Part shown: positions 45,666 through 56,689 of the stretch, piece after piece
How the letters are laid out: every line of letters starts with the position of its first letter
Numbering within the stretch: the first letter of the stretch is position 1
Assembly (NCBI RefSeq): GCF_022682495.2
Contig: NC_071391.1
Location: forward strand, 11,817,680 to 11,881,679
Length of the DNA stretch: 64,000 nt
Reading direction: 5' to 3'
Origin: Desmodus rotundus
Taxonomy: Eukaryota > Chordata > Mammalia > Chiroptera > Phyllostomidae
Translations under genes and position numbers: made by a program
The notes under the pieces: generated by a model
Told to the model about the DNA's origin: nothing
Databases searched by the model: none
The model's input: only the letters and a program-made list of their open reading frames with translations

Positions 45666-48600
45666 TTATGTTCCAGTTAAAGGTGAGATCATATGGTACT
45701 TGTCCCTCACTTCCTGGCTTATTTCACTTAGCATAATGCTCTCCAGTTTCATCCATGCTGTTGCAAAGGGTATAAGCTCCTTCTTTCTCTCTGCTGCGTA
45801 GAATTCCATTGTGTAAATATACCATAGTTTTTGGATCCACTCGTTTGCTGATGGGCACTTCGGTTGCTTCCAGTACTTGGCTATTGTAAATTGTGCTGCT
45901 ATGAACATTGGGGTGCACAGATTCTTTTGGATTGGTGTTTCAGTGTTCTTAGGGTATAATCCCAGCAGCGGAATTACTGGGTCAAAGGGCAGTTCCATTT
46001 TTAGTTTTCTGAGGAAATTCCATATTGTTTTCCACAGTGGCCTCACCAGTCTGCATTCCCACCAACAGTGCACAAGGGTTCCCTTTTCTCCACATCCTCT
46101 CCAACATTTGTTTGTGGATTTGTTTATGTTGGCCATTCTGACTGGTGTGAGATGATACCTCATTGTGGTTTTAATTTGCATCTCTCTGATGGCTAGTGAT
46201 GCTGAGCATCTTTTCATATGTCTCTGGGCCCTCTGTATGTCTTCCTTGGAGAAGTGTCTGTTCAAGTCCTTTGCCCATTTTTTAACTGGGTTGTTTGTCT
46301 TCCTGGAGTGGAGTCGAGTGAGTTCTTTATATATTTTGGAGATCAGGCCCTTGTCTGAGGTATCGTTGGCAAATATGTTTTCCCATACTGTTGGTACTCT
46401 TTGTAATTTGGTGCTGTTTTCTTTAGCCATGCAGAAGCTTTTTATTTTGATGAGGTCCCATTTGTTTATTCTTTCCTTTATGTCCCTTGCTTTAGGGGAT
46501 GTGTCTGTGAGGATGTTGCTGCGTGGAATGTCTGAGATTTTCCTGCCAATGTTTTCCTCAAGGACTTTTATGGTGTTACGGCTTATATTTAAGTCTTTTA
46601 TCCATCTTGAGTTTATTTTCGTGTATGGCGTAAGTTGGTGATCGAGTTTCATTTTTTTGCACGTAGCTGTCCAGATCTCCCAACACCATCTGTTGAAGAG
46701 GCTATTTTTGCTCCATTTTATGCTCCTGCCTCCTTTGTCAAATATTAATTGATCGTATAGACTTGAGTTTATTTCTGGGCTCTCTATTCTGTTCCATTGG
46801 TCTATGTGCCTGTTTTTATGCCAGTACCAGGTTGTTTTGATTACAGTGGCCTTGTAATACAGTTTGATATCAGGTATTGTGATCCCTCCTGCTTTGTTTT
46901 TCTTTCTCAAAATTGCTGCAGCTATTCGAGGTCGTTTATGGTTCCATATGAATTTCTGCAATGTTTGTTCTATATCTGTGAAATATGTCATGGGTACTCT
47001 AATAGGGATTGCATTGAATCTATAAATTGCTTTGGGTAGTATGGCCATTTTGATAATGTTGATTCTTCCAATCCATGAACATGGTACATGCTTCCATTTG
47101 TTTGTATCTTCCTTAATTTCTTTCTTCAGTGTTGTGTAGTTTTCTGAGTACAGGTCTTTTACCTCCTTGGTTAGGTTTATTCCTAGGTACTTTATTTTTC
47201 TTGTTGCTATATCGAATGGGATTTTTTTCCTGATTTCTGTTTTTGCAGTTTCGTTGCTGGTGTACAGGAATGCCTTTGATTTCTGGGTATTGACTCTGTA
47301 TCCAGCTGTTTTGCCAAATTCATTTATTAGGTCGAGTAGTTTTTGAGTGGAGTCTATAGGGTTTTCCATGTACACTATCATGTCGTCTGCAAACAGTGAC
47401 AGTTTCATTTCCTCCTTTCCAATTTGGATGCCTTTTATTGCTTTTTCTTGTCTGATTGCTGTGGCTAGGACTTCCAATACTATGTTGAATAGGAGTGGTG
47501 AGAGAGGGCATCCTTGTCTAGTTCCTGATCTTAGTGGGAAAGCTCTAAGTTTTTGTCCATTGAGTGTGATGTTGGCTGTAGGTCTCTCATATATGGCCTT
47601 AATTATGTTGAGGACTGCTCCCTTTATTCCCACTTTGCTGAGTGTTTTTATCAGAAATGGGTGCTGTATCTTATCAAATGCTTTTTCCGCATCTATTGAT
47701 ATGATCATGTGATTTTTGTCTTTGCTGTTGTTGATGTGATGTATTATGTTTATTGATTTGCGAATATTGTACCATCCTTGCATCCCTGGGATGAATCCCA
47801 CTTGGTCATGGTGGATGATCTTTTTAATATATTGCTGGATGCGGTTTGCTAATATTTTGTTGAGAATTTTAGCGTCTATGTTCATCAGCGATATTGGCCT
47901 GAAGTTTTCTTTCTTTGTTGTGTCTTTATCTGGTTTTGGGATTAGGATGATGTTGGCTTCATAAAAAGAGTTTGGGAGTCTTCCATCAGTTTGGATTTTT
48001 TCGAATAGTCTGTGAAGGATAGGGGTTAGTTCTTCCTTCAATGCTTTGTAGAAATCTCCTGTGAAACCATCTGGTCCAGGGCTTTTGTGTGATGGGAGTT
48101 TCTTGATGACTGCTTCAATTTCCTTTGCTGATATTGGTCTGTTCAGGTTTTCTGCTTCTTCTTCATTCAGTTTTGGAAGATTATATTTTTCTAGAAATGT
48201 GTCCATTTCATCTAGGTTTTCAAATTTCTTAGCATACAGGTCTTCATAGTAATTTCTTACGATCCTTTGTATTTCTGTGGTATCAGTTGTAATCTCTCCA
48301 CTTTCATTTCTAATTCTGTTTATTTGGATCCTCTCTCTTTTCTTTTTGATGAGCCTACTTAAAGGCTTGTCAATTTTGTTTATCTTTTCAAAGAACCAGC
48401 TCCTGGATTCATTGATCCTTACAATTGTGCTTTTAGTCTCTATGTCATTTAGTTCTGCTCTGATCTTGGTTATTTCCTTCCTTCTGCTTGCTCTGGGCTG
48501 TTTTTGTTGTTGTTCCTCTAGTTCTTGTAGGCGTAGGGTTAGGTTGTTTGTTTGAACTGTTTCTAACTTCTTAAGGTAGGCCTGTATTGCTATGAACTTC

Positions 48601-49487
48601 CCTCTCAGGACTGCCTTTGCTGTGTCCCATAGGTTTTGGGTTGTTGTGAGTTCGTTTTCATTTGTTTCCAGGAAGTTTTTGATTTCTTCCCTAATCTCGT
48701 TCTTGACCCATTCATTGTTTAATAGCATGCTATTCAGTCTCCATGCTTTTGAGTGTTTTGGGTTTTTACCCTTGGCGTTGGTTTCTAGTTTCAGACCCTT
48801 GTGGTCAGAGAAGATGCTTGATATGATTTCAATTTTCTTGAATTTGTTGAGGCTTGCTTTGTGTCCTATCATGTGGTCTATCTTTGAAAAAGTTCCATGG
48901 ACACTTGAAAAGAACGTGTATTTTGCTTCTTTGGGATGAAAAGCTCTGTATATATCAGTTAAGTCCATTTCCTCTAAGGTATTGTTAAGTGACACAATAT
49001 CTTTGTTGATCTTTTGTTTGGAAGACCTGTCCATTTTTGATAGTGGGGTGTTAAAATCCCCTACTATAATTGTGTTGCTGTCAATATCTTTCTTGAAATC
49101 CTCCAATATTTTCTTTATGTATTTGGGTGCTCCTATGTTGGGTGCATATATATTTACAATGTTTATGTCTTCTTGGTGGATTCTTCCTTTGAGTATTATG
49201 AAGTGACCTTCTGGGTCTCTCTTTATGGCCCTTCTTTGGAAGTCTATTTTGTCTGATATGAGTATTGCTACCCCTGCTTTTTTTTCCTGTCCGTTTGCTT
49301 GGAAAATTTGTTTCCAGCCCTTCACTTTCAGTCTGTGTAAGTCTTTTGTCCTGAGATGGGTTTCTTGTAGGCAGCATATGTGTGGGTCATGTTTTCTTAT
49401 CCATTCAGCTGTTCTATGTCTTTTGATTGGAGCATTTAATCCATTTACATTTAAGGTTATTATCGATAGGTAGTTATTCATTGCCAT
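45666..49487 (-). CDS. L1 ORF2 protein: endonuclease and reverse transcriptase, intact
   Basis: 1273 residues, close to the 1275 of human L1 ORF2p. It nicks target DNA and copies L1 RNA at the nick. The N-terminal apurinic-type endonuclease shows TLNVNGL near residue 11-17, LQETHL near 40, VGDFNTPLS near 142-150, and SDHKG near 227. The reverse transcriptase shows [12 protein letters not shown] near 600, [10 protein letters not shown] near 660 and FADDMIVY near 705. The C-terminal cysteine-rich knuckle [18 protein letters not shown] is complete at about 1145-1162. The start is the ATG 46 bases after the ORF1 stop. Codon use is A-rich as in other L1s. Transposon protein, no host role implied. 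Confidence 0.97.
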   Translation of the reverse strand: MAMNNYLSIITLNVNGLNAPIKRHRTAEWIRKHDPHICCLQETHLRTKDLHRLKVKGWKQIFQANGQEKKAGVAILISDKIDFQRRAIKRDPEGHFIILKGRIHQEDINIVNIYAPNIGAPKYIKKILEDFKKDIDSNTIIVGDFNTPLSKMDRSSKQKINKDIVSLNNTLEEMDLTDIYRAFHPKEAKYTFFSSVHGTFSKIDHMIGHKASLNKFKKIEIISSIFSDHKGLKLETNAKGKNPKHSKAWRLNSMLLNNEWVKNEIREEIKNFLETNENELTTTQNLWDTAKAVLRGKFIAIQAYLKKLETVQTNNLTLRLQELEEQQQKQPRASRRKEITKIRAELNDIETKSTIVRINESRSWFFEKINKIDKPLSRLIKKKRERIQINRIRNESGEITTDTTEIQRIVRNYYEDLYAKKFENLDEMDTFLEKYNLPKLNEEEAENLNRPISAKEIEAVIKKLPSHKSPGPDGFTGDFYKALKEELTPILHRLFEKIQTDGRLPNSFYEANIILIPKPDKDTTKKENFRPISLMNIDAKILNKILANRIQQYIKKIIHHDQVGFIPGMQGWYNIRKSINIIHHINNSKDKNHMIISIDAEKAFDKIQHPFLIKTLSKVGIKGAVLNIIKAIYERPTANITLNGQKLRAFPLRSGTRQGCPLSPLLFNIVLEVLATAIRQEKAIKGIQIGKEEMKLSLFADDMIVYMENPIDSTQKLLDLINEFGKTAGYRVNTQKSKAFLYTSNETAKTEIRKKIPFDIATRKIKYLGINLTKEVKDLYSENYTTLKKEIKEDTNKWKHVPCSWIGRINIIKMAILPKAIYRFNAIPIRVPMTYFTDIEQTLQKFIWNHKRPRIAAAILRKKNKAGGITIPDIKLYYKATVIKTTWYWHKNRHIDQWNRIESPEINSSLYDQLIFDKGGRSIKWSKNSLFNRWCWEIWTATCKKMKLDHQLTPYTKINSRWIKDLNISRNTIKVLEENIGRKISDIPRSNILTDTSPKARDIKERINKWDLIKIKSFCMAKENSTKLQRVPTVWENIFANDTSDKGLISKIYKELTRLHSRKTNNPVKKWAKDLNRHFSKEDIQRAQRHMKRCSASLAIREMQIKTTMRYHLTPVRMANINKSTNKCWRGCGEKGTLVHCWWECRLVRPLWKTIWNFLRKLKMELPFDPVIPLLGLYPKNTETPIQKNLCTPMFIAAQFTIAKYWKQPKCPSANEWIQKLWYIYTMEFYAAERKKELIPFATAWMKLESIMLSEISQEVRDKYHMISPLTGT

Positions 49488-49533
49488 TATTTCCTACCTG
49501 TGTTCCTCTGTCTTTCTCTTTTCCTTCCTTTCC

Positions 49534-50466
49534 TTAAAGCAGTCCCTTTAGCATCTCTTGCAGAGCTGGTTTGGTGGAGCTGTATTCTTTTAGACTTCTT
49601 TTGTCTGGGAAGCTCTTTATTTGGCCTTCTATCTTGATTGAGAGCCTTGCTGGGTAAAGTAGTCTTGGTTGGAGGCCTCTGGTTCTCATTACTTGGAATA
49701 TTTTTTGCCATTCTCTTCTGCCTTGGAGCGTTTCCATTGAGAAGTCAGTTGCTAACCTTATTGGGGCTCCCTTGTATGTTACTTCCTTTTTCTCCCTTGC
49801 TGCCTTTAAGATCCTCTCTTTGTCTTGGAAATTTGCCATTTTAATTATGATGTGTCTTGCAGTGGGTCTCTTTGGGTTCCTCTTGCTTGGGACTCTCTGT
49901 GTTTCCTGGATTTGGGTGACTTTTTCTCTCCTCAGATTAGGGAAATTTTCCATCATTACTTTTTCAAACAGGTTTTCTATCCCTTGCTCTTCTTCTTCTC
50001 CTTCTGGTATTCCTATTATACGGATATTGTTACGTTTCATGTTGTCCTGCATTTCCCTTATTGCCTCTTCATTCTTTCTGAGCCTCTTTTCCTTTTCTTG
50101 CTCCTTCTGGGTGTTTTTTTCTACTTTATCCTCCAGCTCGCTGATCCGATCCTCTGCTTCATCAAGTCTGCTTTTAATTCCTTCTACTGTGTTCTTCAAT
50201 TCAGAAATTGTATTCTTCATTTCCGCTTGGCTCTTGTTGATATTTTCTATTTCCTTTTTCATGTTGATATAGGTTGCAGTGAGTTCATTGTAGTTTCCTT
50301 GTAGTTTCTGGTAGTTCTCTTTGAGCTCAGAGAGCTCAGTGAGTTTCCTGATGACCATTGCTTTGAACTCAGTATCTGATAGTTGACTTGCCTCTTTTTC
50401 GGTTAGTATTCTTTCTGAGACTTCCTCCTTTCCTTTCATTTGGGAATTGTTTCTTTGTCTTCCCAT
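49534..50466 (-). CDS. L1 ORF1 protein: RNA-binding chaperone, intact
   Basis: 310 residues (human ORF1p is 338). Order: a short charged N-terminus, a long heptad-rich coiled coil from about residue 45 to 145 (IENINKSQAEMKNTISELKN, EDRISELEDKVEK), then the RNA-recognition domain with NNIRIIGIPEGEEEEQGIEN, and a C-terminal domain with RHIIIKMANFQDKERILKAA and LQPRLLYPARLS. ORF1p trimers coat L1 RNA and are needed for retrotransposition. It shares the C-terminal architecture with the broken ORF1s of both HAL1-like copies but differs at many positions. Confidence 0.95.
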   Translation of the reverse strand: MGRQRNNSQMKGKEEVSERILTEKEASQLSDTEFKAMVIRKLTELSELKENYQKLQGNYNELTATYINMKKEIENINKSQAEMKNTISELKNTVEGIKSRLDEAEDRISELEDKVEKNTQKEQEKEKRLRKNEEAIREMQDNMKRNNIRIIGIPEGEEEEQGIENLFEKVMMENFPNLRREKVTQIQETQRVPSKRNPKRPTARHIIIKMANFQDKERILKAAREKKEVTYKGAPIRLATDFSMETLQGRREWQKIFQVMRTRGLQPRLLYPARLSIKIEGQIKSFPDKRSLKEYSSTKPALQEMLKGLL

Positions 50467-50841
50467 TGTTTGTGAGGTTCTTCTTGTTGGCCTCTGCGTC
50501 TTAAATTGCTTTGTTCTGACTCCCTGGATTTATGATATGAACTTCTATGGTAGAATGCCAATGGGATTCGGTGGTGCTGTCTCCTTACTCTCCTGTGCTC
50601 ACTGGTCTTGAGCTGACGTTTATGTGTTTAACACGGTCTATCTCTAGTCTTTTCAGCACTCCAGGTTTTGTTGTCTCACCGTCAGATCTTTCAGTGTCCT
50701 CTATCTTTGGTCTCTGATCTTCGTATATGCTGGAATACTGTTGGCTGTTCGCTCTGCTCCTCAGATCAGCTAGGTATTTCCCTGGCGTTGAGGGGAAGTG
50801 GACTCCGCTCCCACCTATGTTGCCGCCATCTTCATGAATCA
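50467..50841 (-). promoter_or_regulatory. L1 5'UTR / internal promoter
   Basis: About 375 bp before ORF1. The first bases on the L1 strand read GATTCATGAAGATGGCGGCA, containing an AAGATGGCGGC that matches the YY1 motif near the 5' end of human L1, where it sets the start site. No tandem monomers were seen here, unlike in the HAL1-like elements. Confidence 0.7.
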
Positions 50842-50858
50842 GTTCCTTGATTTTTCTA
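50842..50858. repeat. Target site duplication, right, of full-length L1
   Basis: AGTTCCTTGATTTTTCT, matching 45380-45396 with one mismatch. Confidence 0.9.
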
Positions 50859-50950
50859 TGCCTCAGTTAACTATCTGTGGAACAGGAGAATATACTACCT
50901 GTGTCATTGATTGTTACATGATTAACTAAGTGAATGATGGGAAGACTGCC
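50859..50950 (+). mobile_element. MIR SINE, right half (split by L1)
   Basis: ATGCCTCAGTTAACTATCTGTGGAACAGGAGAATA-TACTACCTGTG continues the MIR core from 45396. Confidence 0.75.
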
Positions 50951-51129
50951 TAAGCCATTTGAAGCACTTCATGGGTGTTAATCATATAGATAGCCTATGA
51001 CCCAAACAACAATCTTAGAATTATACTCCAGAAAAACCAATGACTATATTCACCTAAACACATGTACAGAATACTCACCATTGAATTATTTGCAACAGTA
51101 TAAAACTGAAAACAACTCATTTTTTCCTC

Positions 51130-51335
51130 AACACATTAAATCAGGAGCTGACACACTTTTCCTTAAAGTGATAAGTAGTGCACATTTTTAAGATTTGTGG
51201 GCTATACAATTTTTCCACAAGCACTGAGATTGGCCTTTGTTTCATAAGAGAAACCATCGACAATATATAAAGAATTGGTGCATCGCAGCTTCAATAACAC
51301 CTCACGTGCTGCAGTTTGCTGACCCATGGTCTAGA
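51130..51335 (+). mobile_element. hAT-type MER element fossil
   Basis: Ends CAGGAGCTGACACACTTTTCC and CTGCAGTTTGCTGACCCATG are imperfect inverted repeats. The interior ...TTTGTGGGCTATACA... matches a common mammalian hAT repeat. Confidence 0.7.
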
Positions 51336-51339
51336 TTTG

Positions 51340-51595
51340 GCAAATTTCTTCATGATAAGTTCGTACATTCAAAAACTACACAGCAATGAAGATGAATGAA
51401 CTGCTTCCACATGCAACAACACAGAGAAATTTTATAGACACAATGTTGAGTGAACAAGCCAGACAAAGATGGGTAAAAAATTATATGATTTGACTACTAT
51501 ATACCTCAAAAATATACAAACAGATCTAGCATACTGGACATCAATTTGTGATGGGTGTGGGGATAATTTCTGAGATGCTAGTAATGTTCTGTTTC
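51340..51595 (+). mobile_element. Old L1 remnant
   Basis: Sequence like the last ORF2 codons and early 3'UTR of old L1s (ACAGCAATGAAGATGAATGAACTG...CAAGCCAGACAAAGATG...). Heavily decayed. Confidence 0.45.
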
Positions 51596-51599
51596 TTTT

Positions 51600-52045
51600 G
51601 GCCTGGTTCTGGGTGCACACACTGATGTATTTTTTTGCTCGGCCACCTCTCTTTCAGTGACTTCTGCTACAGCACAGCAACTGGACCCAGAACGCTGGTA
51701 GGTTTCTTTGCCAAGAAGTCAGTCCCCTTCTGTGGCTGCTCTCTGCAATGCTTGATCTTCTGCACCTTTGCAGAGCCTGAGTGTCTGAAGTTGGTGGTGA
51801 TGGCCCTGGATGGGCACAAGGCCAGTGGCAACCCCATCCTCTTTACATTCCCCATGTCCAGCAGAGTGTGCACCATGCTCATGGCTGGGGAACACACGGT
51901 GGGAATTATAGATGCTTCAGTAAATACAGTGTTAATATGCTGATTATGTTCCAGTAGATCAAATGAGATTAACCACTTCTGTGATGGCCCACCTAACCTT
52001 CTGCTACATCTTTTTTTGTCATGCTCACTGACAGCTCCATATACC
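51600..52045 (+). pseudogene. Odorant receptor pseudogene, OR5W-like, internal part
   Basis: From TM2 to the second extracellular loop: decayed LHT-MYFF, then [50 protein letters not shown] in place of [20 protein letters not shown] and a decayed NEINHFCDGPP near 51965-51995. The CYSTATGP block is the OR5W2 signature as I remember it. There is a frameshift near 51640, a stop at about 51941 and no N- or C-terminal third. A Ves element follows at 52128. Confidence 0.85.
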
Positions 52046-52127
52046 CCTCCCTTCTGTGTTCCTTCTCACAAAGCCTTGTTCTCAGCAAGTAACCAATCAA
52101 TCTCCCAAAGGTATGGATAAATAACAC

Positions 52128-52325
52128 ACTCAAAGCCTGGCTGGTGTGGATTGAGCACTGGCCTGTGAACCAAATGGTCACCAGTTCGATTCCCAGTCAG
52201 GGAACAAGTCTGGGTTGAGGGCCAGGTTCCCAGTAGGAGATGCAAGACAGGCAACCACACACTGATGTGTTTCTTCCTCTTTTTCTCCCTCCCTTCCCCT
52301 CTGTCTAAAAATATATTAATTAAAT
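52128..52325 (+). mobile_element. Ves SINE (bat), copy 3
   Basis: Best preserved copy: GCCTGGCTGGTGTGGATTGAGCACTGGCCTGTGAACC, B box GTTCGATTC at 52184-52192, CCCAGTCAGGGAACAAG, GGGTTGAGGGCCAGGTTCCCAGTAGG, tail ACACTGATGTGTTTCTTCC and CT-rich end. The A-box region has lost the usual GCTCAGT. Confidence 0.9.
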
Positions 52326-52339
52326 CTAAGAAAAATCTC

Positions 52340-55300
52340 CTTAAATGTATATGGTTTAAAAGCTCCAACCAGAAGACAGAGTGTAACTAAATGGATAAGA
52401 AAACAACGCCCATATATGTTGTCCCCAAGATACCCCATTCAAATCAAGAGATACACACAGACTAAAAGTCAAGGAATGGAAAAAAGATATTTCATGCAAA
52501 TGGAAAGGGAAAAAGAAACTGAGTAGGAATACTATATGTGACAAAAAAATACTTTAAATCCAAGGCTATATAATAAGAGACAAAGAAGGACACTGCATAA
52601 TGAGAAAGGGAACAATCCAACAAGAGTATATGACCCTTGTAAACATTTACACAACCAATATAGGAGCAACGGAATATGTAAAGCAAATCCCAATGGACAT
52701 AGAGGGAGAGAGAGGCAGAAATACAGGCACACTCAGGGATTTTAACACCACATATACCTCAGTGGATAGATCTTCCAGACAGAAAATCAACAGGGACACA
52801 GTGGCCTTAAACCACACACTAGATCAAATGGGTTTAATTGATATCTTCAAAGCATTTCATCGAACAGCAGCAGAATATACATACTTTTCTAGTGCACATG
52901 GAACATTTTCTAGGATAGACCACATGTTAGGACACAGAACAAGTCTCAATAAATCTAAGAAGATGGAAATCATGTCAAGCATCTTCTCTGACCACAAAGC
53001 TATGAAATTAGAAATCAATCAGAAGAACAACACTGAAACACATGCGAAGACACGGGTGCTGAATGAACAACATGGTATTAAACAATGAATGGGTCAGCAA
53101 CAAGATCAAGGAGAAATCAAAAGATACCTCAAAACTACTGGAAATGAGAATAAACAATCCAAAATTTGTAGGGCACGAGGAAAGCAATACTAAGAGGGAA
53201 ATTCATAGCATTACAGGCCTTTTTCAAAAAAAAAAAAGAAAGAAAGAAAAGAAGAAAGAAAAGGATGAAATAAATAATCTCACTTTACACTTATGGGAAT
53301 TTGGAAAACAACAACAAATAAAGCCTAAAGTGAGTAGAATGAAGGAAATAATAAAGATCAGAGCAGAAAGAAATGAAATCATGTCTTTCAAAATGATACA
53401 AAATGTCAACGAATCTAAAAGCCAGTTCTTTGAAAAGATAAATAAGATTTACAAACCTTTAACCAGGTTCATCAAGAAAAAATACCCAAACAAATAAAAT
53501 CAGATATGAACGAGGAGAAATAACAACTGACATCAAAGAAATACAAAGGATCGTAAGAAAATATTATGAACAGTTATATGCCAACAAACTGGACGACCTA
53601 TACAAAATGGATGAATTCCTAGAAACATACAATCTACCAAAACTAAATGAGGAACAATCAGAGGATCTGAATAGGTTAATTACACCTAGTAATGAAGCAG
53701 TAAAAAAAAAATTCTCCCAACAAACAGAGACCTTACACCAGAGGGCTTCACAGGTGAAGTTTACCAATCATCCTGAGAACTAGCACCTCTCCTTCCCAAA
53801 CTATTTCAAAAAATTCAAGCGGGGGGAAGGTTCTCAAGCTCACTTTTGATGCAAGCATTATCCTAATTTCAGAACAAGAAAAAGATACTACAGAGAAAGA
53901 AAATTATAGGCCAATGTCACTGATAAACATACATGCTAAAATTAACAAAATATTAACAAATCCAATACAGCAATGCATCAAAAAGATCATACACCATGAT
54001 CAAGTGGGATTTGTTCTGGGAATGCAAGATTGGTGTGAAATTCACAAATCAATAAATGTGATTCATCACACAAACAAAATGAAGGCTACAGACCACAAGA
54101 TCACATCAATAGAGGCAGAAAAAGCATTTGATAAAATCCAGCACCCACTTAGGATAAAGACTTGCAGCAAAGTGAGAGTAGAGGGAACACACCTAAACAT
54201 AATAAAGGCCATATATGATAAACTCACTACCAGCATCATACTCAATGGGCAACTACAAGCTTTCCATTAAGAACAGGAACAAGACAGGGATGTCTGCTTT
54301 CACCCCTCTTTTTCAACATAATACTGAAAGTCTTAGCCACAGCAACAGACAAGAAGAAATAAAAGGCATCCACATTGGAAAGGAAGAAGTAAAACTGTCT
54401 TTATGTGCAGATGACATGATACTGTACATTGCGAACCAAAAATTTCACCAAGAAACTATTGGAACTGATAAGTGAATTCAGCAAAGTAGCAGGACACAAA
54501 ATTAATATTCAGAAGTCATTTGCATTTTCTATGTCAATAACAAACTAAAAGAAAGGGAAAGTAGGAACACAACCCCATTCATGACTGCTTCAAAAAGAAT
54601 AAAATACCTAGGAATAAGTCTAATGAAGGATGTAAAAGTCTTCTACTCGGAAAATTATAAGATACTGAAGAAAGAAATTGAAGAAGAAACAAATGAGTAG
54701 AAGCACATACCATGTCATGGATAGGACAAATTAACATCATTACAATGCCCATACTACCAAAGCAATCTATAGACTCAATGAAATTCCTATCAAGATCCCA
54801 ATGACATATTTCACAGAACTAAAACAAATATTTCAAAAATGTATATGGAACCACAGAAGGCCCAGCATAGGAACGGTGATCCTGAGAAAGAACAAAGTTA
54901 GAGGATTCACACTACCTGCTATGAAACTGTACTATAAGGCCATAGTAATCAAAACAGCATGGTACTGGCATAGAAGCAATCATATACATCCATGGAACAA
55001 AACAGAGAACCCAGAAACAAACCCACACATTTATAGTCAATTAGTATAGACAGAGGAAGCAAGCACATACAATGGGCTAATGATAGCATATTCAATAAAT
55101 GGTGTTGAGAAAATTGGACAGATACATGCACAAAAATGAAACTATACCACCTTCTTACACTACACACAAGAATACCTTCAAAATGAATCAGACTTAAATA
55201 TTATACACAAAACCATAAAAGTCATAGAAGAAGTGGGCAGCAAAATCTTACACATTACTTGTAGGAATATTTTATCAAATATATCTTCTCAGGCAAGGAA

Positions 55301-56240
55301 ACAAAAAATAAATAAACAAATGATACTTCATCAAACAAGGTTTTGCACAGCAAAGGAAAACATCAACAAAATAAAAAGACAATGCACTGAATGCGAGAAC
55401 ATATTCACTGATACATCTAAAAGGGGTTAATATCAACAATTTATAAAGAACTTACAAAATTCAACACCAAAGATTAGCCAAAGGACTTGAATAGACACTG
55501 CTCTTAAGAGGACATGCAGATGGCCAATAGACATATGAAAAGATGCTCAGCATCACTAATCCTCAGAGAAGTGTAAATTAAAACCAAGATGAGATATCAC
55601 CTCACACCTGTCAGAATGGCTATCTCAATAAATCAACAAACAAGTGCTAAAGAGGTTGTAGAGAAAAGGGAACCCTTTTTCATTGTTGATAGGAATTCAG
55701 ACTGGTGCAGCCACTGTGGAAAGCAGTATGGAGATACCTCAAAAAATTAATAATGGATCTGTCTTGTGACTCTTGATTCCACTTATGGAAATATATACAA
55801 AGGAACCCAAAACACTAATTCAAAAGAACATAAGTATCCCGATGTTCATTGCAGCATTATTTTAAATCACCAAGATAATGGAAGCAGCCCAAGTGTCCAA
55901 CAATAGATGAGTGAGTAAACCTGCCATGGTACATTTACACAATTGAATATTATTAAGCTTAAAGATAAGAAAATTTTAACTTTTGTTACAGTTTTGATGG
56001 AACTAGAAAATATGCTAAGTGAAATAAGCCAGTGGGAGAAAGACAAATACCATAGGGTTTCACTCATATGTGGAATCTAATGAACAAACTGGACTAATAA
56101 ACAAAATAGAGAGAGACTAATAGTTAAGAAAGCAGGATGACAATTAAGGGGGTTGTAGGCAGTGGAGGGATTGAGCAAAAATGAAAATGACTTAAGGTGT
56201 TATAAGGGAAATAAATGGTAATAGAAAAAATGCAATAAAA
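52340..56240 (+). mobile_element. Old, nearly ORF2-length L1, broken
   Basis: Follows ORF2 from the middle of the endonuclease domain (VNIYTTNIGA near 52636, a DFNTTYT block near 52737, HGTFSRIDHMLGH near 52898, SDHKAM near 52989) through the RT domain ([11 protein letters not shown] near 54118, LCADDMILY near 54402) to the C-terminal knuckle region near 55640 and a 3' end near 56230. Many frameshifts and stops. An A-rich GAAA run lies at 53225-53262. It is much older than the L1 at 45397-50841. Confidence 0.9.
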
Positions 56241-56259
56241 AATTTAAGAGCCAAAAGCA

Positions 56260-56460
56260 CAAGTAATATATCTGATGAAAAATTTAGACTGATAATGTAT
56301 AAGGAATACTTACAACTAGAGCAGAGGAAGTCAAACAGACAAAATATTTCCCAAAAACTTCCCCGAAATAGAATGAGTTTAAGGTACCTCAATGTTAATG
56401 GAAAAAATACAATATTAAAAAAAATAAAAAGAAAAATCAAATAAAATACCATATAATATC
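56260..56460 (+). mobile_element. Old L1 remnant
   Basis: Short decayed ORF2-like stretch (GATAATGTATAAGGAATACTTACAACTAGAGCAG). Low certainty of extent. Confidence 0.4.
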
Positions 56461-56689
56461 ATCATAACTTGATGTGTCAGAGAGAGCACCCTAGTCTGAA
56501 AAATCTTTCTGGTTCTCCATTCCATCATTCATCATCTTACACAACTGAAAAAAGAAGAAAAAAACTTTCACTAGCTCATATTTTGTGTATTACCTCCACG
56601 AATAGAAACATGTGGGTCAAAATAGAAATAACTTGAAATATTGGTGTTTTGAAGGCTGTTTTATCACAGCTGAGGCACCTAAAACTCAT

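Larger units (their letters stand above)
45397..50841 (-). mobile_element. Full-length LINE-1 with both reading frames intact
   Basis: On the - strand: 5'UTR of about 375 bp (50841-50467) with AAGATGGCGGC near its start, ORF1 (310 codons), 46-bp spacer, ORF2 (1273 codons), 3'UTR with a G-rich tract, CAACTGTAATTGCATAAC-AATAAA, and an A-rich tail. It is bounded by a 17-bp target duplication with one difference. No frameshift or stop is visible in either frame, and all key endonuclease and reverse transcriptase motifs are present. The element is therefore a young insertion and a candidate source copy; activity itself cannot be read from sequence. Confidence 0.97.

Noticed and set aside
45877..50304. 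Many hydrophobic open frames on the + strand across 45877-50304
   Set aside because: Antisense shadows of the intact L1 ORF1 and ORF2 on the - strand.
52128..52325. tRNA gene
   Set aside because: The tRNA-like head with a B box belongs to a Ves SINE; it is followed by the SINE body and cannot fold as a complete tRNA.
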